64,000 nt of DNA from Nonomuraea pusilla (GTDB taxonomy: Bacteria > Actinomycetota > Actinomycetes > Streptosporangiales > Streptosporangiaceae): positions 434,001 to 498,000 of the forward strand of contig NZ_FOBF01000005.1 in the NCBI RefSeq assembly GCF_900109355.1, read 5' to 3'. A program made the position numbers and the translations under genes. The notes beneath the pieces were generated by a model. The model was not told the DNA's origin, did no database searches, and saw only the letters and a program-made list of their open reading frames with translations. Every line of letters starts with the position of its first letter. Positions within the stretch are counted from its first letter, which is position 1. Below are positions 32,454 through 42,043 of this stretch, piece by piece.

Positions 32454-33908
32454 ATGAGGGTGGGGACTGGGGAGTCCGCCGTCGTGCTCCTCGAAACAGT
32501 GCCACGCCGTGCGTCGAGCATCTGGACGCGGGCCTATCTCCGGCTTCTGTTGTGCGGGGACGCGGCGTGCGCGCTGCTCGCGTGCGTCTGCGTGCTGGGC
32601 GCCCGCCTGGCGTTCGGCGCGTTCGTCCCGGTGGTCGAGTTCGCGCTCGGGCTCGGCCTGATCGCGGCGTGGCCGGTGGCGCTGGCCATGGGAGGCGCGT
32701 ACCGCCAGCGGGCCAACGGCGAGGGCACCGAGGAGTTCAAGTCGGTCTTCAACGGCGGCGTCGCGCTGATGGCCGCCGTCGCCATCATGGCGTACGCCAC
32801 GCAGACCGTCATCGCGCGCAGCTTCGTCATGGCGATGCTGCCGCTGGCGCTGCTGTCGACGCTGTACTTCCGCTATCGCATGCGCAAGCGGCTGCACCGG
32901 CGCCGCGAGGTCGGCGACTACCTGCGCCAGGTGATCGCCGTGGGGCACCGCGAGTCGATCATCGACCTGGTGATGCAGTTCCGCCGCCAGCCGTACCACG
33001 GGATGCGCGTGGTGGGCGCCTGCCTGCCGGACGGCGGCATGGACGTCGACCTCGACGGCGTCCCCGTGCTGGGGTCGTTCGGGGACGTGGCGCAGGTGGT
33101 GGCGCGCACGCGCGCGGACGCCGTGGCGGTGCTCGCCTGCCCCGAACTGGACGGCGCGGCGCTGCGCCGGCTGGCGTGGAGCCTGGAGACGGCGCGTACG
33201 GACCTGTTCGTGGCGCCCGCCCTGATGGACGTGGCCGGGCCGCGCATCAGCATCAGGCCGGTGGCCGGGATGCCGCTGCTGCACGTGGAGCACCCGGAGT
33301 TCGACGGCGCGCGGCAGGTCGTCAAGACGGTGTTCGACCGGCTGGTCGCGGTGGCGGCGCTGCTGGTCCTCGCCGTGCCGCTGCTGGCGATCGCGCTGCT
33401 CATCCGCCTGACGAGCAGGGGGCCGGCGCTGTTCCACCAGACCCGGGTCGGCAAAGGCGGCAAAGAGTTCAGTGTCGTGAAATTTCGTACGATGGTGGCC
33501 GATGCCGAGCGGCTCAAGCCCCACCTCCTCCCCGACAACGAGTTCGACGGCGTGCTGTTCAAGATCCGGAACGATCCAAGGGTCACCCGCGTGGGCGGCT
33601 TCCTGCGCCGCTACTCCCTCGACGAGCTCCCGCAGCTCCTCAACGTGCTGCGCGGCGAGATGTCGCTCGTCGGCCCCCGCCCGCCGCTCCCCGAGGAGGT
33701 CGCCCAGTACGGCACGGACGTGCGCCGCCGCCTCGTCGTCAGACCGGGCATGACCGGTCTCTGGCAGGTCAGCGGCCGCTCCGACCTCACCTGGGAGGAG
33801 TCGGTCCGCCTGGACCTGCGCTACGTGGAGAACTGGTCGCTCATCCTCGACCTGCAGATCCTGTGGAAGACGTGGTCGGTCGTGGCCCGCGGGGAAGGGG
33901 CTTACTAG
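32454..33908 (+). CDS. Polyprenyl-phosphate hexose-1-phosphate transferase (WbaP/CpsE-like)
   Basis: 484 aa initiating enzyme of polysaccharide repeat-unit synthesis; it moves sugar-1-phosphate to undecaprenyl phosphate at the membrane. Four N-terminal helices, a CoA-binding-like middle domain, one more helix near residue 300, then the bacterial sugar transferase domain: RVGKGGKEFSVVKFRTM, RYSLDELPQLLNVLRGEMSLVGPRPP (split), RPGMTGLWQVSGRSD. First gene of the locus. The sugar (Glc, Gal or other) cannot be read from sequence. Confidence 0.92.
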   Translation: MRVGTGESAVVLLETVPRRASSIWTRAYLRLLLCGDAACALLACVCVLGARLAFGAFVPVVEFALGLGLIAAWPVALAMGGAYRQRANGEGTEEFKSVFNGGVALMAAVAIMAYATQTVIARSFVMAMLPLALLSTLYFRYRMRKRLHRRREVGDYLRQVIAVGHRESIIDLVMQFRRQPYHGMRVVGACLPDGGMDVDLDGVPVLGSFGDVAQVVARTRADAVAVLACPELDGAALRRLAWSLETARTDLFVAPALMDVAGPRISIRPVAGMPLLHVEHPEFDGARQVVKTVFDRLVAVAALLVLAVPLLAIALLIRLTSRGPALFHQTRVGKGGKEFSVVKFRTMVADAERLKPHLLPDNEFDGVLFKIRNDPRVTRVGGFLRRYSLDELPQLLNVLRGEMSLVGPRPPLPEEVAQYGTDVRRRLVVRPGMTGLWQVSGRSDLTWEESVRLDLRYVENWSLILDLQILWKTWSVVARGEGAY

Positions 33909-34973
33909 GTGAAAGCGCTCGTGCTCGCCGGAGGGGCGGGCACCCGGCTCCGGCCCATCACGCACACGTCCGCCAAGCAGCTCGTCCCCGTGGCGAACAA
34001 GCCGGTGCTCTTCTACGGCCTGGAGGCGATCGCCGCGGCCGGCATCCGCGAGCTGGGCCTGGTGGTGGGCGACACGCACGCGGAGATCGAGTCGGCCGTG
34101 GGCGACGGCTCGGCGTTCGGCCTGGAGGTGACGTACCTGCGCCAGGAGGCGCCGCTCGGGCTGGCGCACGGCGTGCTCATCGCCCGCGACTTCCTCGGCG
34201 ACGAGGACTTCGTCATGTACCTCGGCGACAACTTCGTGGTGGGCGGCATCAACGGCCTGGTGGAGCGGTTCGCCAGGGAGCGTCCCGCCGCGCAGATCAT
34301 GCTCACCAGGGTCGGCGACCCGCGCCAGTTCGGGGTCGCCGAGCTGGGCAGGGACGGTCGCGTCGTCGGCCTGGAGGAGAAGCCGGAGCGCCCGAAGAGC
34401 GACCTCGCCCTCGTCGGGGTGTACCTGTTCAGCCCGGCCGTGCACGACGCGGTGGCCGAGCTCAAGCCGTCGTGGCGCGGCGAGCTGGAGATCACCGACG
34501 CCATCCAGTGGCTGATCGAGGCGGGGCTGCGCGTGGAGTCCTCGGTGATCTCGGGCTACTGGAAGGACACCGGCAACGTCGCGGACATGCTGGAGGTGAA
34601 CCGGCTGGTGCTGGAGTCCGTCGAGCCGCGGGTGGACGGCCGGGTGGACGGCGCGAGCGAGCTCATCGGGCGCGTGGTCGTGGAGCCGGGCGCCGTGGTG
34701 GAGCGCTCCCGCATCGTCGGGCCGGCCGTCGTCGGCCCGCGCGCCCGCGTCGCCGACAGCTACGTCGGCCCCTTCACCTCGATCGGCGCCGACTGCTCGA
34801 TCAGCGGCAGCGAGATCGAGTACTCGATCGTGCTGCCCCGTGCCTCCATCGCCGGGGTGGGCCGCATCGAGTCGTCGCTCATCGGTCACGACGTCGAGGT
34901 CACCCCGGCCCCGGCCACGCCCAGAGCCCACCGCCTCGTGCTGGGCGATCACAGCAAGGTGCAGATCAGCTGA
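33909..34973 (+). CDS. rmlA: Glucose-1-phosphate thymidylyltransferase, long form
   Basis: 354 aa. Makes dTDP-glucose from dTTP and glucose-1-phosphate. Nucleotide-binding GGAGTRLRP at residues 8-16 and KQLVPVANKPV after it; MYLGDN near residue 104 supplies the metal Asp. Residues ~245-354 are a left-handed beta-helix extension, as in the long actinobacterial RmlA type. GTG start immediately follows the transferase stop, and its own stop shares a base with the rmlB ATG (TGATG). Confidence 0.9.
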   Translation: MKALVLAGGAGTRLRPITHTSAKQLVPVANKPVLFYGLEAIAAAGIRELGLVVGDTHAEIESAVGDGSAFGLEVTYLRQEAPLGLAHGVLIARDFLGDEDFVMYLGDNFVVGGINGLVERFARERPAAQIMLTRVGDPRQFGVAELGRDGRVVGLEEKPERPKSDLALVGVYLFSPAVHDAVAELKPSWRGELEITDAIQWLIEAGLRVESSVISGYWKDTGNVADMLEVNRLVLESVEPRVDGRVDGASELIGRVVVEPGAVVERSRIVGPAVVGPRARVADSYVGPFTSIGADCSISGSEIEYSIVLPRASIAGVGRIESSLIGHDVEVTPAPATPRAHRLVLGDHSKVQIS

Positions 34974-35908
34974 TGAGGAAGATCCTGGTGACGGGAGGTG
35001 CGGGGTTCATCGGCTCGCACTTCGTCCGCGGGCTGCTCGACACGGGCTCCCCGTCGGTCACGGTGCTCGACAAGCTCACCTACGCCGGCAGGCGCGACAA
35101 CCTGGACGGCGTGCCGCACGCGTTCGTCCACGGCGACGTGTGCGACGCCGGGCTGCTCGCCGAGGTGGTGCCCGGCCACGACCTGGTGGTGCACTTCGCC
35201 GCGGAGTCGCACGTGGACCGGTCGATCGCGGGGGCCGCGGAGTTCGTGCGCACCAACGTGCTGGGCACGCAGACGCTGCTGCAGGCGTGCCTGGAGGCGG
35301 GCGTGCGGAAGGTGGTGCACGTCTCGACCGACGAGGTGTACGGCTCGATCGACGTCGGCTCGTGGGACGAGGACGCGCCGCTGCGCCCGCGCTCGCCGTA
35401 CGCGGCCTCGAAGGCGGGCGCCGACCTCGTCGCCCGCTCGTACGCGATCACGCACGGCCTGGACGTCTCGATCACCCGGTGCGGCAACAACTACGGCCCC
35501 CGGCAGTACCCGGAGAAGGTCATCCCGCTGTTCGTGACGAACCTGCTGCGCGGCAGGAAGGTGCCGCTGTACGGCGACGGCGGCAACGTGCGCGACTGGA
35601 TCCACGTCGCCGACCACTGCGCCGGCATCAGGCTGGTGGCGCGGAAGGGCCTGCCGGGCGAGGTCTACCACGTCGCGGGCACGGCCGAGCTGACCAACAA
35701 GGAGCTGACCGGCCTGCTGCTGGAAGCGTGCGGCAGGAGCTGGGAGCTGGTGGAGCACGTCGAGGACCGCAAGGGCCACGACCGCAGGTACTCGCTGGAC
35801 GACTCCAGGCTGCGCGCGCTGGGCTACCGGCCGAGCGTCCCGTTCGAGCAGGGCCTGGAGGAGACGGTCCGCTGGTATGCCGAGCACCCGCACTGGTGGG
35901 CCGGTTGA
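34973..35908 (+). CDS. rmlB: dTDP-glucose 4,6-dehydratase
   Basis: 311 aa extended SDR. NAD-binding GGAGFIGSH at residues 8-16, VHFAAESHVDRSI, catalytic STDEVYG and the YAASK Tyr/Lys pair, and NNYGPRQYPEKVIP as in authentic RmlB. Makes dTDP-4-keto-6-deoxyglucose. Coupled to rmlA; rmlD follows after 83 bases. Confidence 0.94.
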   Translation: MRKILVTGGAGFIGSHFVRGLLDTGSPSVTVLDKLTYAGRRDNLDGVPHAFVHGDVCDAGLLAEVVPGHDLVVHFAAESHVDRSIAGAAEFVRTNVLGTQTLLQACLEAGVRKVVHVSTDEVYGSIDVGSWDEDAPLRPRSPYAASKAGADLVARSYAITHGLDVSITRCGNNYGPRQYPEKVIPLFVTNLLRGRKVPLYGDGGNVRDWIHVADHCAGIRLVARKGLPGEVYHVAGTAELTNKELTGLLLEACGRSWELVEHVEDRKGHDRRYSLDDSRLRALGYRPSVPFEQGLEETVRWYAEHPHWWAG

Positions 35909-35991
35909 TCGGCCGAGGCCGGGTGATCGGTCTGGGCTCCTGGGAGCCCGCAAGGACGCCGAAGGGGCGCTGTCGCTGAGGAGGGCGGGGC

Positions 35992-36873
35992 GTGAGGTGG
36001 CTCATCACGGGCGCGGGCGGCATGCTGGCCGAGGACGTGCTCGACAGCGTGGCGCTGACGGGCGAGCCGGTGCTCGCGCTCGGCAGGCCGGAGCTGGACC
36101 TGCTGGACCGGCGCGCGGTGCGCGACTTCGTGTCGGCGTACCGGCCGGGGGTGGTGGTCAACTGCGCGGGCTGGACGGCGGTGGACGCCGCCGAGACCCA
36201 CGAGGAGGAGGCCACGGCCGTCAACGGCGCGGCGGTGGCGTGGCTGGCCGAGGTGTGCGCCCGCGTCGGGTCGCGGCTGCTGCACGTCTCCACGGACTAC
36301 GTCTTCGACGGCGGCTCCGGGCGGCCGTACCCGGAGGACGCGCCGACCGGGCCGGTCAACGCGTACGGCAGGAGCAAGCTGGCCGGGGAGGCCGGGGCCC
36401 TGGAGCACGGCCAGTACGTGGTGCGCACCGCCTGGCTGTACGGGGCGCGCGGGCCGAACTTCGCCCGCACGATGATCGGGCTGGCGGGGGAGCGGCGTCC
36501 CGTGGACGTCGTGGACGACCAGCGCGGCCAGCCCACCTGGACGGCGGACCTGGCGGCCTTCCTGGTCGGTCTCGCGCGTTCCGGCCTGCCGCCGGGCGTC
36601 TACCACGGCACCAGCTCGGGCGAGACCACCTGGTGGGGGTTGGCCAGGGAGATCTTCGCGCTGGCCGGGGCCGATCCCGGACTGGTGCGGCCGGTGCCGA
36701 CGTCGGCCGTCACCAGGCCGGCGCGCCGCCCGGCGTACGGGGTGCTGGCCTGCACCCGGTGCGCGCCGATCCGCGACTGGCGGGAGGCGCTGCACGCGGC
36801 CTGGCCCGCCCTCACGGGCCGGCTCGTGGCGGGCGCCGACGTGAAGGCGGGCGGTCAGTGCGGCGTGCCGTAG
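35992..36873 (+). CDS. rmlD: dTDP-4-dehydrorhamnose reductase
   Basis: 293 aa SDR. Nucleotide loop GAGGMLAEDV, STDYVFDG, catalytic YGRSK, RTAWLYG and QRGQPTWTADLA are RmlD landmarks. Reduces dTDP-4-keto-rhamnose to dTDP-L-rhamnose with NAD(P)H. GTG start after GAGGAGGG. Its 3' end overlaps the convergent rmlC gene by 19 bases. Confidence 0.92.
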   Translation: MRWLITGAGGMLAEDVLDSVALTGEPVLALGRPELDLLDRRAVRDFVSAYRPGVVVNCAGWTAVDAAETHEEEATAVNGAAVAWLAEVCARVGSRLLHVSTDYVFDGGSGRPYPEDAPTGPVNAYGRSKLAGEAGALEHGQYVVRTAWLYGARGPNFARTMIGLAGERRPVDVVDDQRGQPTWTADLAAFLVGLARSGLPPGVYHGTSSGETTWWGLAREIFALAGADPGLVRPVPTSAVTRPARRPAYGVLACTRCAPIRDWREALHAAWPALTGRLVAGADVKAGGQCGVP

Positions 36874-37433
36874 AGCTCCTGGCAGGCGGCGTGGTCGGGG
36901 AGCAGCCCCGCGGCCAGCGCCTCGGCGAGGGTGGGCGCGCCGGCGTCCTTGCCGGACAGCACCGGCTCGACTCCGGGGGGCCACGTGATCGCGAGGGCGG
37001 GGTCGAGCGGGTGGACGCCGTGCTCCCGCCCGGGGCTGTACGGCTGCGAGCACAGGTAGACGACGGTCGCGTCGTCGGTCAGCGCCATGAACGCGTGGCC
37101 GAGCCCCTCGGCGATGAGCACGGCCCGCCGCGCCCGGTCGTCGAGCGTCACCGCCTCCCAGCGGCCGAACGTGGGGGAGCCGGCGCGCACGTCCACGACC
37201 ACGTCCATGACGCGGCCCGACACGCACATCACGTACTTCGCCTGGCCGGGGGGCACGTCGGCGAAGTGGACGCCGCGGAGCGCGCCGGCCGCGGAGACGG
37301 AGCAGTTGACCTGCGCCACCTGCATCGGGTGCGGCAGGTCGGCCGCGCGGAAGGCCTCCAGGAAGCTCCCGCGGGGGTCGGCGTGGACGCGCGGCGTGAA
37401 GACCCACGCCCCCGCGATGGAGAGGCGATCCAT
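36855..37433 (-). CDS. rmlC: dTDP-4-dehydrorhamnose 3,5-epimerase
   Basis: 192 aa cupin-fold epimerase. GALRGVHFADVPPGQAKYV contains the catalytic His, FGRWEAVTLD and GLGHAFMALTDDATVVYLCS are conserved, and the Tyr of the QPYSP loop fits the general acid. The only rml gene of this group on the minus strand, convergent with rmlD and divergent from the dioxygenase gene. With rmlA, B and D it completes a dTDP-rhamnose pathway. Confidence 0.88.
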   Translation of the reverse strand: MDRLSIAGAWVFTPRVHADPRGSFLEAFRAADLPHPMQVAQVNCSVSAAGALRGVHFADVPPGQAKYVMCVSGRVMDVVVDVRAGSPTFGRWEAVTLDDRARRAVLIAEGLGHAFMALTDDATVVYLCSQPYSPGREHGVHPLDPALAITWPPGVEPVLSGKDAGAPTLAEALAAGLLPDHAACQELYGTPH

Positions 37434-37490
37434 GATCGCAGCATGCCAGACCGTTCAGCCGCCCTGTAGACCGACCGAGAGGGATCTTTC

Positions 37491-38390
37491 ATGATGACCG
37501 CCGTCTACTCCGACAGCGGAGTGAACGACGACGCCCGGCGAGACCTGCTCTACCGGGGCGAGGTGTTCGTCTACGCGGCCTCGCCCGCGACGTCCGAGCT
37601 GGTCGGGTTCGCCCGCGAGCTGATCGAGGAGGCGTTCGGCGGGCGCGACCCCGAGACCGCGCAGCACGAGATGCCGGTGGAGGAGTTCGCCGGGCTGCTC
37701 GCGGATCTCAAGCCCCGCTTCATCCACCATCCCCGCTGCAAGGAGCTGCTGCCCGCCGTGCTGGAGGAGCGCGGCTGCGACCCGGAGCTGACCTACTTCG
37801 ACGTGCCCAGGCTGCGCACCTCCACCTCGCACGCATACCTGGTCTCCGGCATCTCGTACGCCTTCCACCCGCACCGCGACTGCTGGTACTCGGCGCCGTT
37901 CTCGCAGGTGAACTGGTGGATCCCGGTGTACGAGGTGGTGGCGGAGAACGTCATGGCGTTCCATCCGCGCTACTTCGACCGTCCGGTGCGCAACAGCAGC
38001 AGGCTCTACGACTACGCGGAGTGGAACCGCACGAGCAGGCGCACGGCGGCGCGGCACGTCCGCAGCGACCCGAGGGCGCAGCCCAGGCCGGAGGAGCCGG
38101 TGGAGCTGGAGCCGCAGGTGCGGGTGGTGCCGGAGCCGGGCGGCACGCTGGTGTTCTCGGGCGCGCAGCTCCACTCGACGGTGCCGAACACGTCGGGCAG
38201 GACGCGCTTCAGCATCGACTTCCGCACGGTCCACCTCGGCGACGTGCGGGAGCACCGGGGCGCGCCGAACGTGGACGCCGAGTGCACGGGCACGACGCTG
38301 CGCGATTTCGTCCGCTGTAACGATCTGAGCCGCGTGCCCGAAGACCTCGCGCTGGAGTACGAGGCCCGGGCCCTGGCTGGAGTGAGCTGA
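37491..38390 (+). CDS. Fe(II)/2-oxoglutarate-type dioxygenase-like protein, copy A
   Basis: 299 aa. FHPHRDCWYSAPFSQVNWW places a HxD metal motif at His128/Asp130, and GAQLHSTVPN gives the distal His228, with Arg at GRTRFSIDFR for the co-substrate, so the pattern is that of phytanoyl-CoA dioxygenase-like enzymes. No signal peptide. Its close paralogue lies at 46733 (most residues identical, same spacing). The stop directly abuts the C-methyltransferase ATG. A role in oxidising a sugar or sugar nucleotide is inference from position. Confidence 0.75.
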   Translation: MMTAVYSDSGVNDDARRDLLYRGEVFVYAASPATSELVGFARELIEEAFGGRDPETAQHEMPVEEFAGLLADLKPRFIHHPRCKELLPAVLEERGCDPELTYFDVPRLRTSTSHAYLVSGISYAFHPHRDCWYSAPFSQVNWWIPVYEVVAENVMAFHPRYFDRPVRNSSRLYDYAEWNRTSRRTAARHVRSDPRAQPRPEEPVELEPQVRVVPEPGGTLVFSGAQLHSTVPNTSGRTRFSIDFRTVHLGDVREHRGAPNVDAECTGTTLRDFVRCNDLSRVPEDLALEYEARALAGVS

Positions 38391-39599
38391 ATGAGCACCT
38401 GCCGTCTGTGCGGATCGGCGTCCCTGGCGGGGGTCGTGGACCTCGGGGCGACCCCGCCGTGCGAGCTGTTCCTGACCGCCGAGCAGCTCGACCTGCCCGA
38501 GGTGACGTACCCGCTGCGTCTGCGGGTGTGCACGAGCTGCTGGCTGGCGCAGCTCCCGCCGCTGATCACCCCGGAGGAGACGTTCACCGAGTACGCCTAC
38601 TTCTCGTCGTACTCGACGTCGTGGGTGGAGCACGCGCGGCGGTTCGTGGCGGGCGCGGGGCTGCGGCCGGACTCGTTCGTGGTGGAGGTGGCCAGCAACG
38701 ACGGCTACCTGCTGCGGCACGTCGTGGAACGCGGCGTCCGCTGTCTCGGGATCGAGCCGTCGGAGAACGTCGGCAGGGCGGCGGCCGAGAAGGGCGTGCC
38801 GACGCTGACGGCGTTCCTGTCGCCGGAGGTGGGGGCGCGGGTGCGGGCCGAGCACGGCCCGGCGGACCTGGTGGTGGCGAACAACGTCTACGCCCACGTC
38901 CCGGACGTCGTCGGCTTCACGCAGGGGCTGCGCGCCCTGGTGGCGGACGACGGCCGGGTCTCCGTCGAGGTGCAGCACCTGCTCGCCCTCATCGAGGGCA
39001 ACCAGTACGACACGATCTACCACGAGCACTTCCAGTACTACACGGTCGCCTCGGCGAGGCGGGCGCTGGAGAGCGGCGGGCTGCACCTGGTGGACGTCGA
39101 GCCGCTGCCCACGCACGGCGGCTCGATCCGGCTGTGGGCGACGCCGCGCGAGGCTCCGGTGTCGCGGCGGGTGGACGACGTGCTGGCGCTGGAGAAGGCG
39201 GCGGGCCTGCACGAGCTGTCGGGTTACCGCGACTTCGCGGCGCGGGTGGCGAAGGTCAGGCGGGACCTGCTGCGCTTCCTGGTGGACGCCGCCGACGCGG
39301 GCAGGACGGTCGTGGGGTACGGCGCTCCTGGCAAGGGCAACACGCTGCTCAACCACTGCGGGGTGCGGCCGGACCTGCTGGCGTACACGGTGGACCGCAA
39401 CCCGTACAAGCACGGCAGGTTCACGCCGGGGTCGCGCATCCCGATCCTGCCGCCCGAGCGCATCGCCGAGGATCGGCCCGACTACGTGCTCGTGCTCCCG
39501 TGGAACCTGCGTGACGAGCTGGTGGAGCAGCTGTCGTACGTGCGCGGGTGGGGCGGGCGGCTGGTGTTCCCGGTTCCCCGCCTGGAGGTCGTCGCGTGA
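38391..39599 (+). CDS. Sugar C-methyltransferase-like SAM enzyme
   Basis: 402 aa, three-part layout of NDP-sugar C-methyltransferases (TylC3/NovU-like). N-terminal zinc site CRLCG...CTSC, SAM domain with VVEVASNDGYLLRHVVERGV and VVANNVYAHVPDV, HEHFQYYT, and a C-terminal domain with GYGAPGKGNTLLNHCG. These enzymes add a branching methyl to a keto-sugar carbon. GTGA coupling to the next gene. Confidence 0.88.
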   Translation: MSTCRLCGSASLAGVVDLGATPPCELFLTAEQLDLPEVTYPLRLRVCTSCWLAQLPPLITPEETFTEYAYFSSYSTSWVEHARRFVAGAGLRPDSFVVEVASNDGYLLRHVVERGVRCLGIEPSENVGRAAAEKGVPTLTAFLSPEVGARVRAEHGPADLVVANNVYAHVPDVVGFTQGLRALVADDGRVSVEVQHLLALIEGNQYDTIYHEHFQYYTVASARRALESGGLHLVDVEPLPTHGGSIRLWATPREAPVSRRVDDVLALEKAAGLHELSGYRDFAARVAKVRRDLLRFLVDAADAGRTVVGYGAPGKGNTLLNHCGVRPDLLAYTVDRNPYKHGRFTPGSRIPILPPERIAEDRPDYVLVLPWNLRDELVEQLSYVRGWGGRLVFPVPRLEVVA

Positions 39600-40372
39600 A
39601 GGTCGTCCTGTTCTGCGGGGGGCGCGGCACGCGGATGCGCAGCGACCTGCCGGGCGGCGACATGCCGAAGCCGATGCAGCTCGTCGGCCCGCGTCCACTG
39701 TTATGGCATGTGATGCGGTATTACGCGCACTTCGGGCACAAGGAGTTCATCCTGTGCCTGGGGTACGGCGCCCACCACATCAAAGACTTCTTCCTGACAT
39801 ATCAGGAAACGGGGTCGAACGACTTCATCCTGCGGAACGGCGCCATCGAGCTGCTGTCCACGGACATCTCCGACTGGTCGGTGTCGCTCGTGGACACCGG
39901 CCTCGACTCCCCGATCGGCGAGCGGCTGCGCCGCGTCCGCCCCCACCTCGGCGGCGACGAGATGTTCCTCGCCAACTACGCCGACGTCCTGACCGACGCC
40001 CCGCTGCCGCGCATCGTCGAGCGCTTCACCGCCTCCTGCGCGGGGGCGTCCATGATGGTCGTGCCGCCCACCAACACCTTCCACGTCGTGGACGTCGGCG
40101 AAGGCGGCCTGGTCGGCGGCATCACCCCGGTCAGCGAGCTGCCGCTGTGGGTCAACGGCGGCTTCTTCGTCCTGCGCCAGGAGGTCTTCGACCACATCCC
40201 GGAGAACGGCGACCTCGTCGCCGACGGCTGCGCGGAACTGGCCAAGCGCGGCAGGCTCATGGCGTACCCGCACCGCGGCTACTGGCGGCCGAGCGACACC
40301 GTCAACCAGCGGCTCGAACTGGACCGCGCCTGGGCGCGCGGCGAGCGCCCGTGGGCGCTGTGGGAATCGTGA
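39596..40372 (+). CDS. Glucose-1-phosphate cytidylyltransferase-like nucleotidyltransferase
   Basis: 258 aa. Starts VKVVLFCGGRGTRMR, with PKPMQLVGPRPLLWHVM. The stretch KEFILCLGYGAHHIKDFF is a hallmark of RfbF-type glucose-1-phosphate cytidylyltransferases; NTFHVVDV and YWRPSDTVNQRLELD also fit. No CDP-glucose dehydratase (RfbG-like) is evident in the window, so the nucleotide and sugar may differ. GTG start overlaps the methyltransferase stop, and its stop overlaps the deacetylase GTG. Confidence 0.82.
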   Translation: MKVVLFCGGRGTRMRSDLPGGDMPKPMQLVGPRPLLWHVMRYYAHFGHKEFILCLGYGAHHIKDFFLTYQETGSNDFILRNGAIELLSTDISDWSVSLVDTGLDSPIGERLRRVRPHLGGDEMFLANYADVLTDAPLPRIVERFTASCAGASMMVVPPTNTFHVVDVGEGGLVGGITPVSELPLWVNGGFFVLRQEVFDHIPENGDLVADGCAELAKRGRLMAYPHRGYWRPSDTVNQRLELDRAWARGERPWALWES

Positions 40373-41019
40373 TCGGCCTGCGGCCCCCGGCGCTGGACGC
40401 CGTCGTCGCGCTCGGCGCCCACTGCGACGACCTGGCCATCGGCGCGGGCGGAACCCTGCACACCCTGTGCGCGGCCAGGCCCGGCCTGCGCGTGGACGCC
40501 CTCGTCCTGTCGGGCGGCGGCACCGCGCGCGAGGAGGAGGAGCGCGCCGCGCTCGCCGCGTTCTGCCCCGGCGCCGACCTCAGGCTCACCGTGCTCACGA
40601 TCCCCGACGGGCGGCTGCCCGCCCACTGGGACGAGGCCAAGGACGCCCTGGAGGACCTGCGCGCGAGGACCGACCCCGGGCTCGTCCTCGCCCCCTGGGC
40701 GGGCGACGCCCACCAGGACCACCGCGGCCTGGCCCGCCTGGTGCCGACCGCCTTCCGCGACCACCTCGCGCTTGGCTACGAGATCGTCAAATGGGACGGC
40801 GACCTCGGCCGCCCCTCCGTCTACCAGCCGCTGACGCCCGAGGCCGCGCGGACCAAGGCGCGCCTGCTGCTGGAGCACTACCCCTCCCAGCGGCACCGCC
40901 CCTGGTACGACGCCGAGGCGTTCCTCGGGCTCGCCCGCATCCGCGGCATCGAGTGCGGTGCCCGCTACGCCGAGGGCTTCCACACGACCAAGCTGACCAT
41001 CGATCTGGCCGGAGGCTGA
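40369..41019 (+). CDS. PIG-L (LmbE-like) deacetylase family protein
   Basis: 216 aa. [19 protein letters not shown] is the zinc motif usually written AHPDDE; here Cys replaces Pro and Leu follows the Asp pair. [16 protein letters not shown] gives the distal His motif. Members remove N-acetyl groups from amino-sugars. Starts at a GTG overlapping the previous stop (GTGA). The lack of Glu after the Asp pair may change the activity. Confidence 0.85.
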   Translation: MIGLRPPALDAVVALGAHCDDLAIGAGGTLHTLCAARPGLRVDALVLSGGGTAREEEERAALAAFCPGADLRLTVLTIPDGRLPAHWDEAKDALEDLRARTDPGLVLAPWAGDAHQDHRGLARLVPTAFRDHLALGYEIVKWDGDLGRPSVYQPLTPEAARTKARLLLEHYPSQRHRPWYDAEAFLGLARIRGIECGARYAEGFHTTKLTIDLAGG

Positions 41020-41023
41020 GACC

Positions 41024-42043
41024 TTGCGCATTCTTCTGACCGGGCACCAGGGCTACCTGGGCAGCGTGATGGCCCCCGTGCTGTCGGCCGCCGGGCACGA
41101 GGTGGTGGGACTGGACTCCGGGCTGTTCGCCGACTGCGTGCTCGGGCCCGCCCCCGGCGACCCGCCGGGCCACCGGACCGACCTGCGCGACGTGCCGCCC
41201 GGCCTGCTCGCCGGCTTCGACGCCGTCGCCCACCTCGCCGCGCTGTCCAACGACCCGCTCGGCTCGCTCGCGCCCGAGCTGACGTACGCCATCAACCACC
41301 GGGCCTCCGTGCGGCTGGCCACGCTGGCCCGCGACGCCGGCGTGCGCAGGTTCGTGTACGCCTCCACCTGCTCCGTCTACGGCGCGTCCGGCGGGGACGA
41401 CCTGGTGGACGAGGACGCGCCGCTGCGGCCGGTCACCCCGTACGCCGAGTCGAAGGTCCGCGTCGAGGACGACCTGGCCGAACTGGCCGACGCGGACTTC
41501 TCGCCGGTGTTCATGCGCAACGCCACCGCGTTCGGCTTCTCGCCCCGGCTGCGCGCCGACATCGTGCTGAACAACCTCGTCGGGCACGCCGTGCTGTCGG
41601 GCGAGGTGCGGGTGCTGTCCGACGGCACGCCGTGGCGTCCGCTCGTGCACGCCATGGACATCGCCGAGGCGTTCCTGATGGCGCTGGAGGCGCCGCGCGA
41701 GGCCGTGCACGGGCAGGCGTTCAACGTCGGCACGGAACGCAACAACGTCACCGTGGCCGAGATCGCCCAGGAGGTCGCCGAGGCCGTGCCGGGCGCGGCC
41801 CTGGTGATCACCGGGGAGGCGGGCAACGACCCGCGCTCCTACCGCGTGGACTTCTCCCGCATCCGGCGGGCGCTGCCCGGCTACGACGCCCGCTGGACGG
41901 TCAAGGCAGGCGCCGCCGAGCTGGTGGAGGCGTACCGCGCGTACGGGCTGACCAGGCACGACTTCGACCGCCGCTACACCCGCCTGGCCCGGCTGTCCGA
42001 CCGCAGGGCCGCCGGCACGATCGACGAGGAGCTGCGCCCTTGA
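41024..42043 (+). CDS. NAD-dependent epimerase/dehydratase (extended SDR)
   Basis: 339 aa. Rossmann loop GHQGYLGSV near the N-terminus, [19 protein letters not shown], and the YAESK Tyr/Lys pair (about residues 141-145). The LSNDP motif groups it with sugar-nucleotide 4-epimerase/dehydratase-like proteins of branched-sugar clusters. TTG start at 41024 follows a GGAGG. Its stop overlaps the next start (TTGA). Confidence 0.87.
   Translation: MRILLTGHQGYLGSVMAPVLSAAGHEVVGLDSGLFADCVLGPAPGDPPGHRTDLRDVPPGLLAGFDAVAHLAALSNDPLGSLAPELTYAINHRASVRLATLARDAGVRRFVYASTCSVYGASGGDDLVDEDAPLRPVTPYAESKVRVEDDLAELADADFSPVFMRNATAFGFSPRLRADIVLNNLVGHAVLSGEVRVLSDGTPWRPLVHAMDIAEAFLMALEAPREAVHGQAFNVGTERNNVTVAEIAQEVAEAVPGAALVITGEAGNDPRSYRVDFSRIRRALPGYDARWTVKAGAAELVEAYRAYGLTRHDFDRRYTRLARLSDRRAAGTIDEELRP

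Noticed and set aside
32331-34952. 873-codon minus-strand frame opposite the WbaP-like and rmlA genes
   Set aside because: Repetitive Arg/His/Asp/Gln text typical of antisense; the plus-strand genes have full catalytic motifs.
33909-37433. Secondary-metabolite deoxysugar cluster instead of surface polysaccharide
   Set aside because: Initiating transferase, flippase, Wzz-like and Wzy-like proteins are present and no polyketide or peptide synthase genes are seen; a glycan locus fits better.
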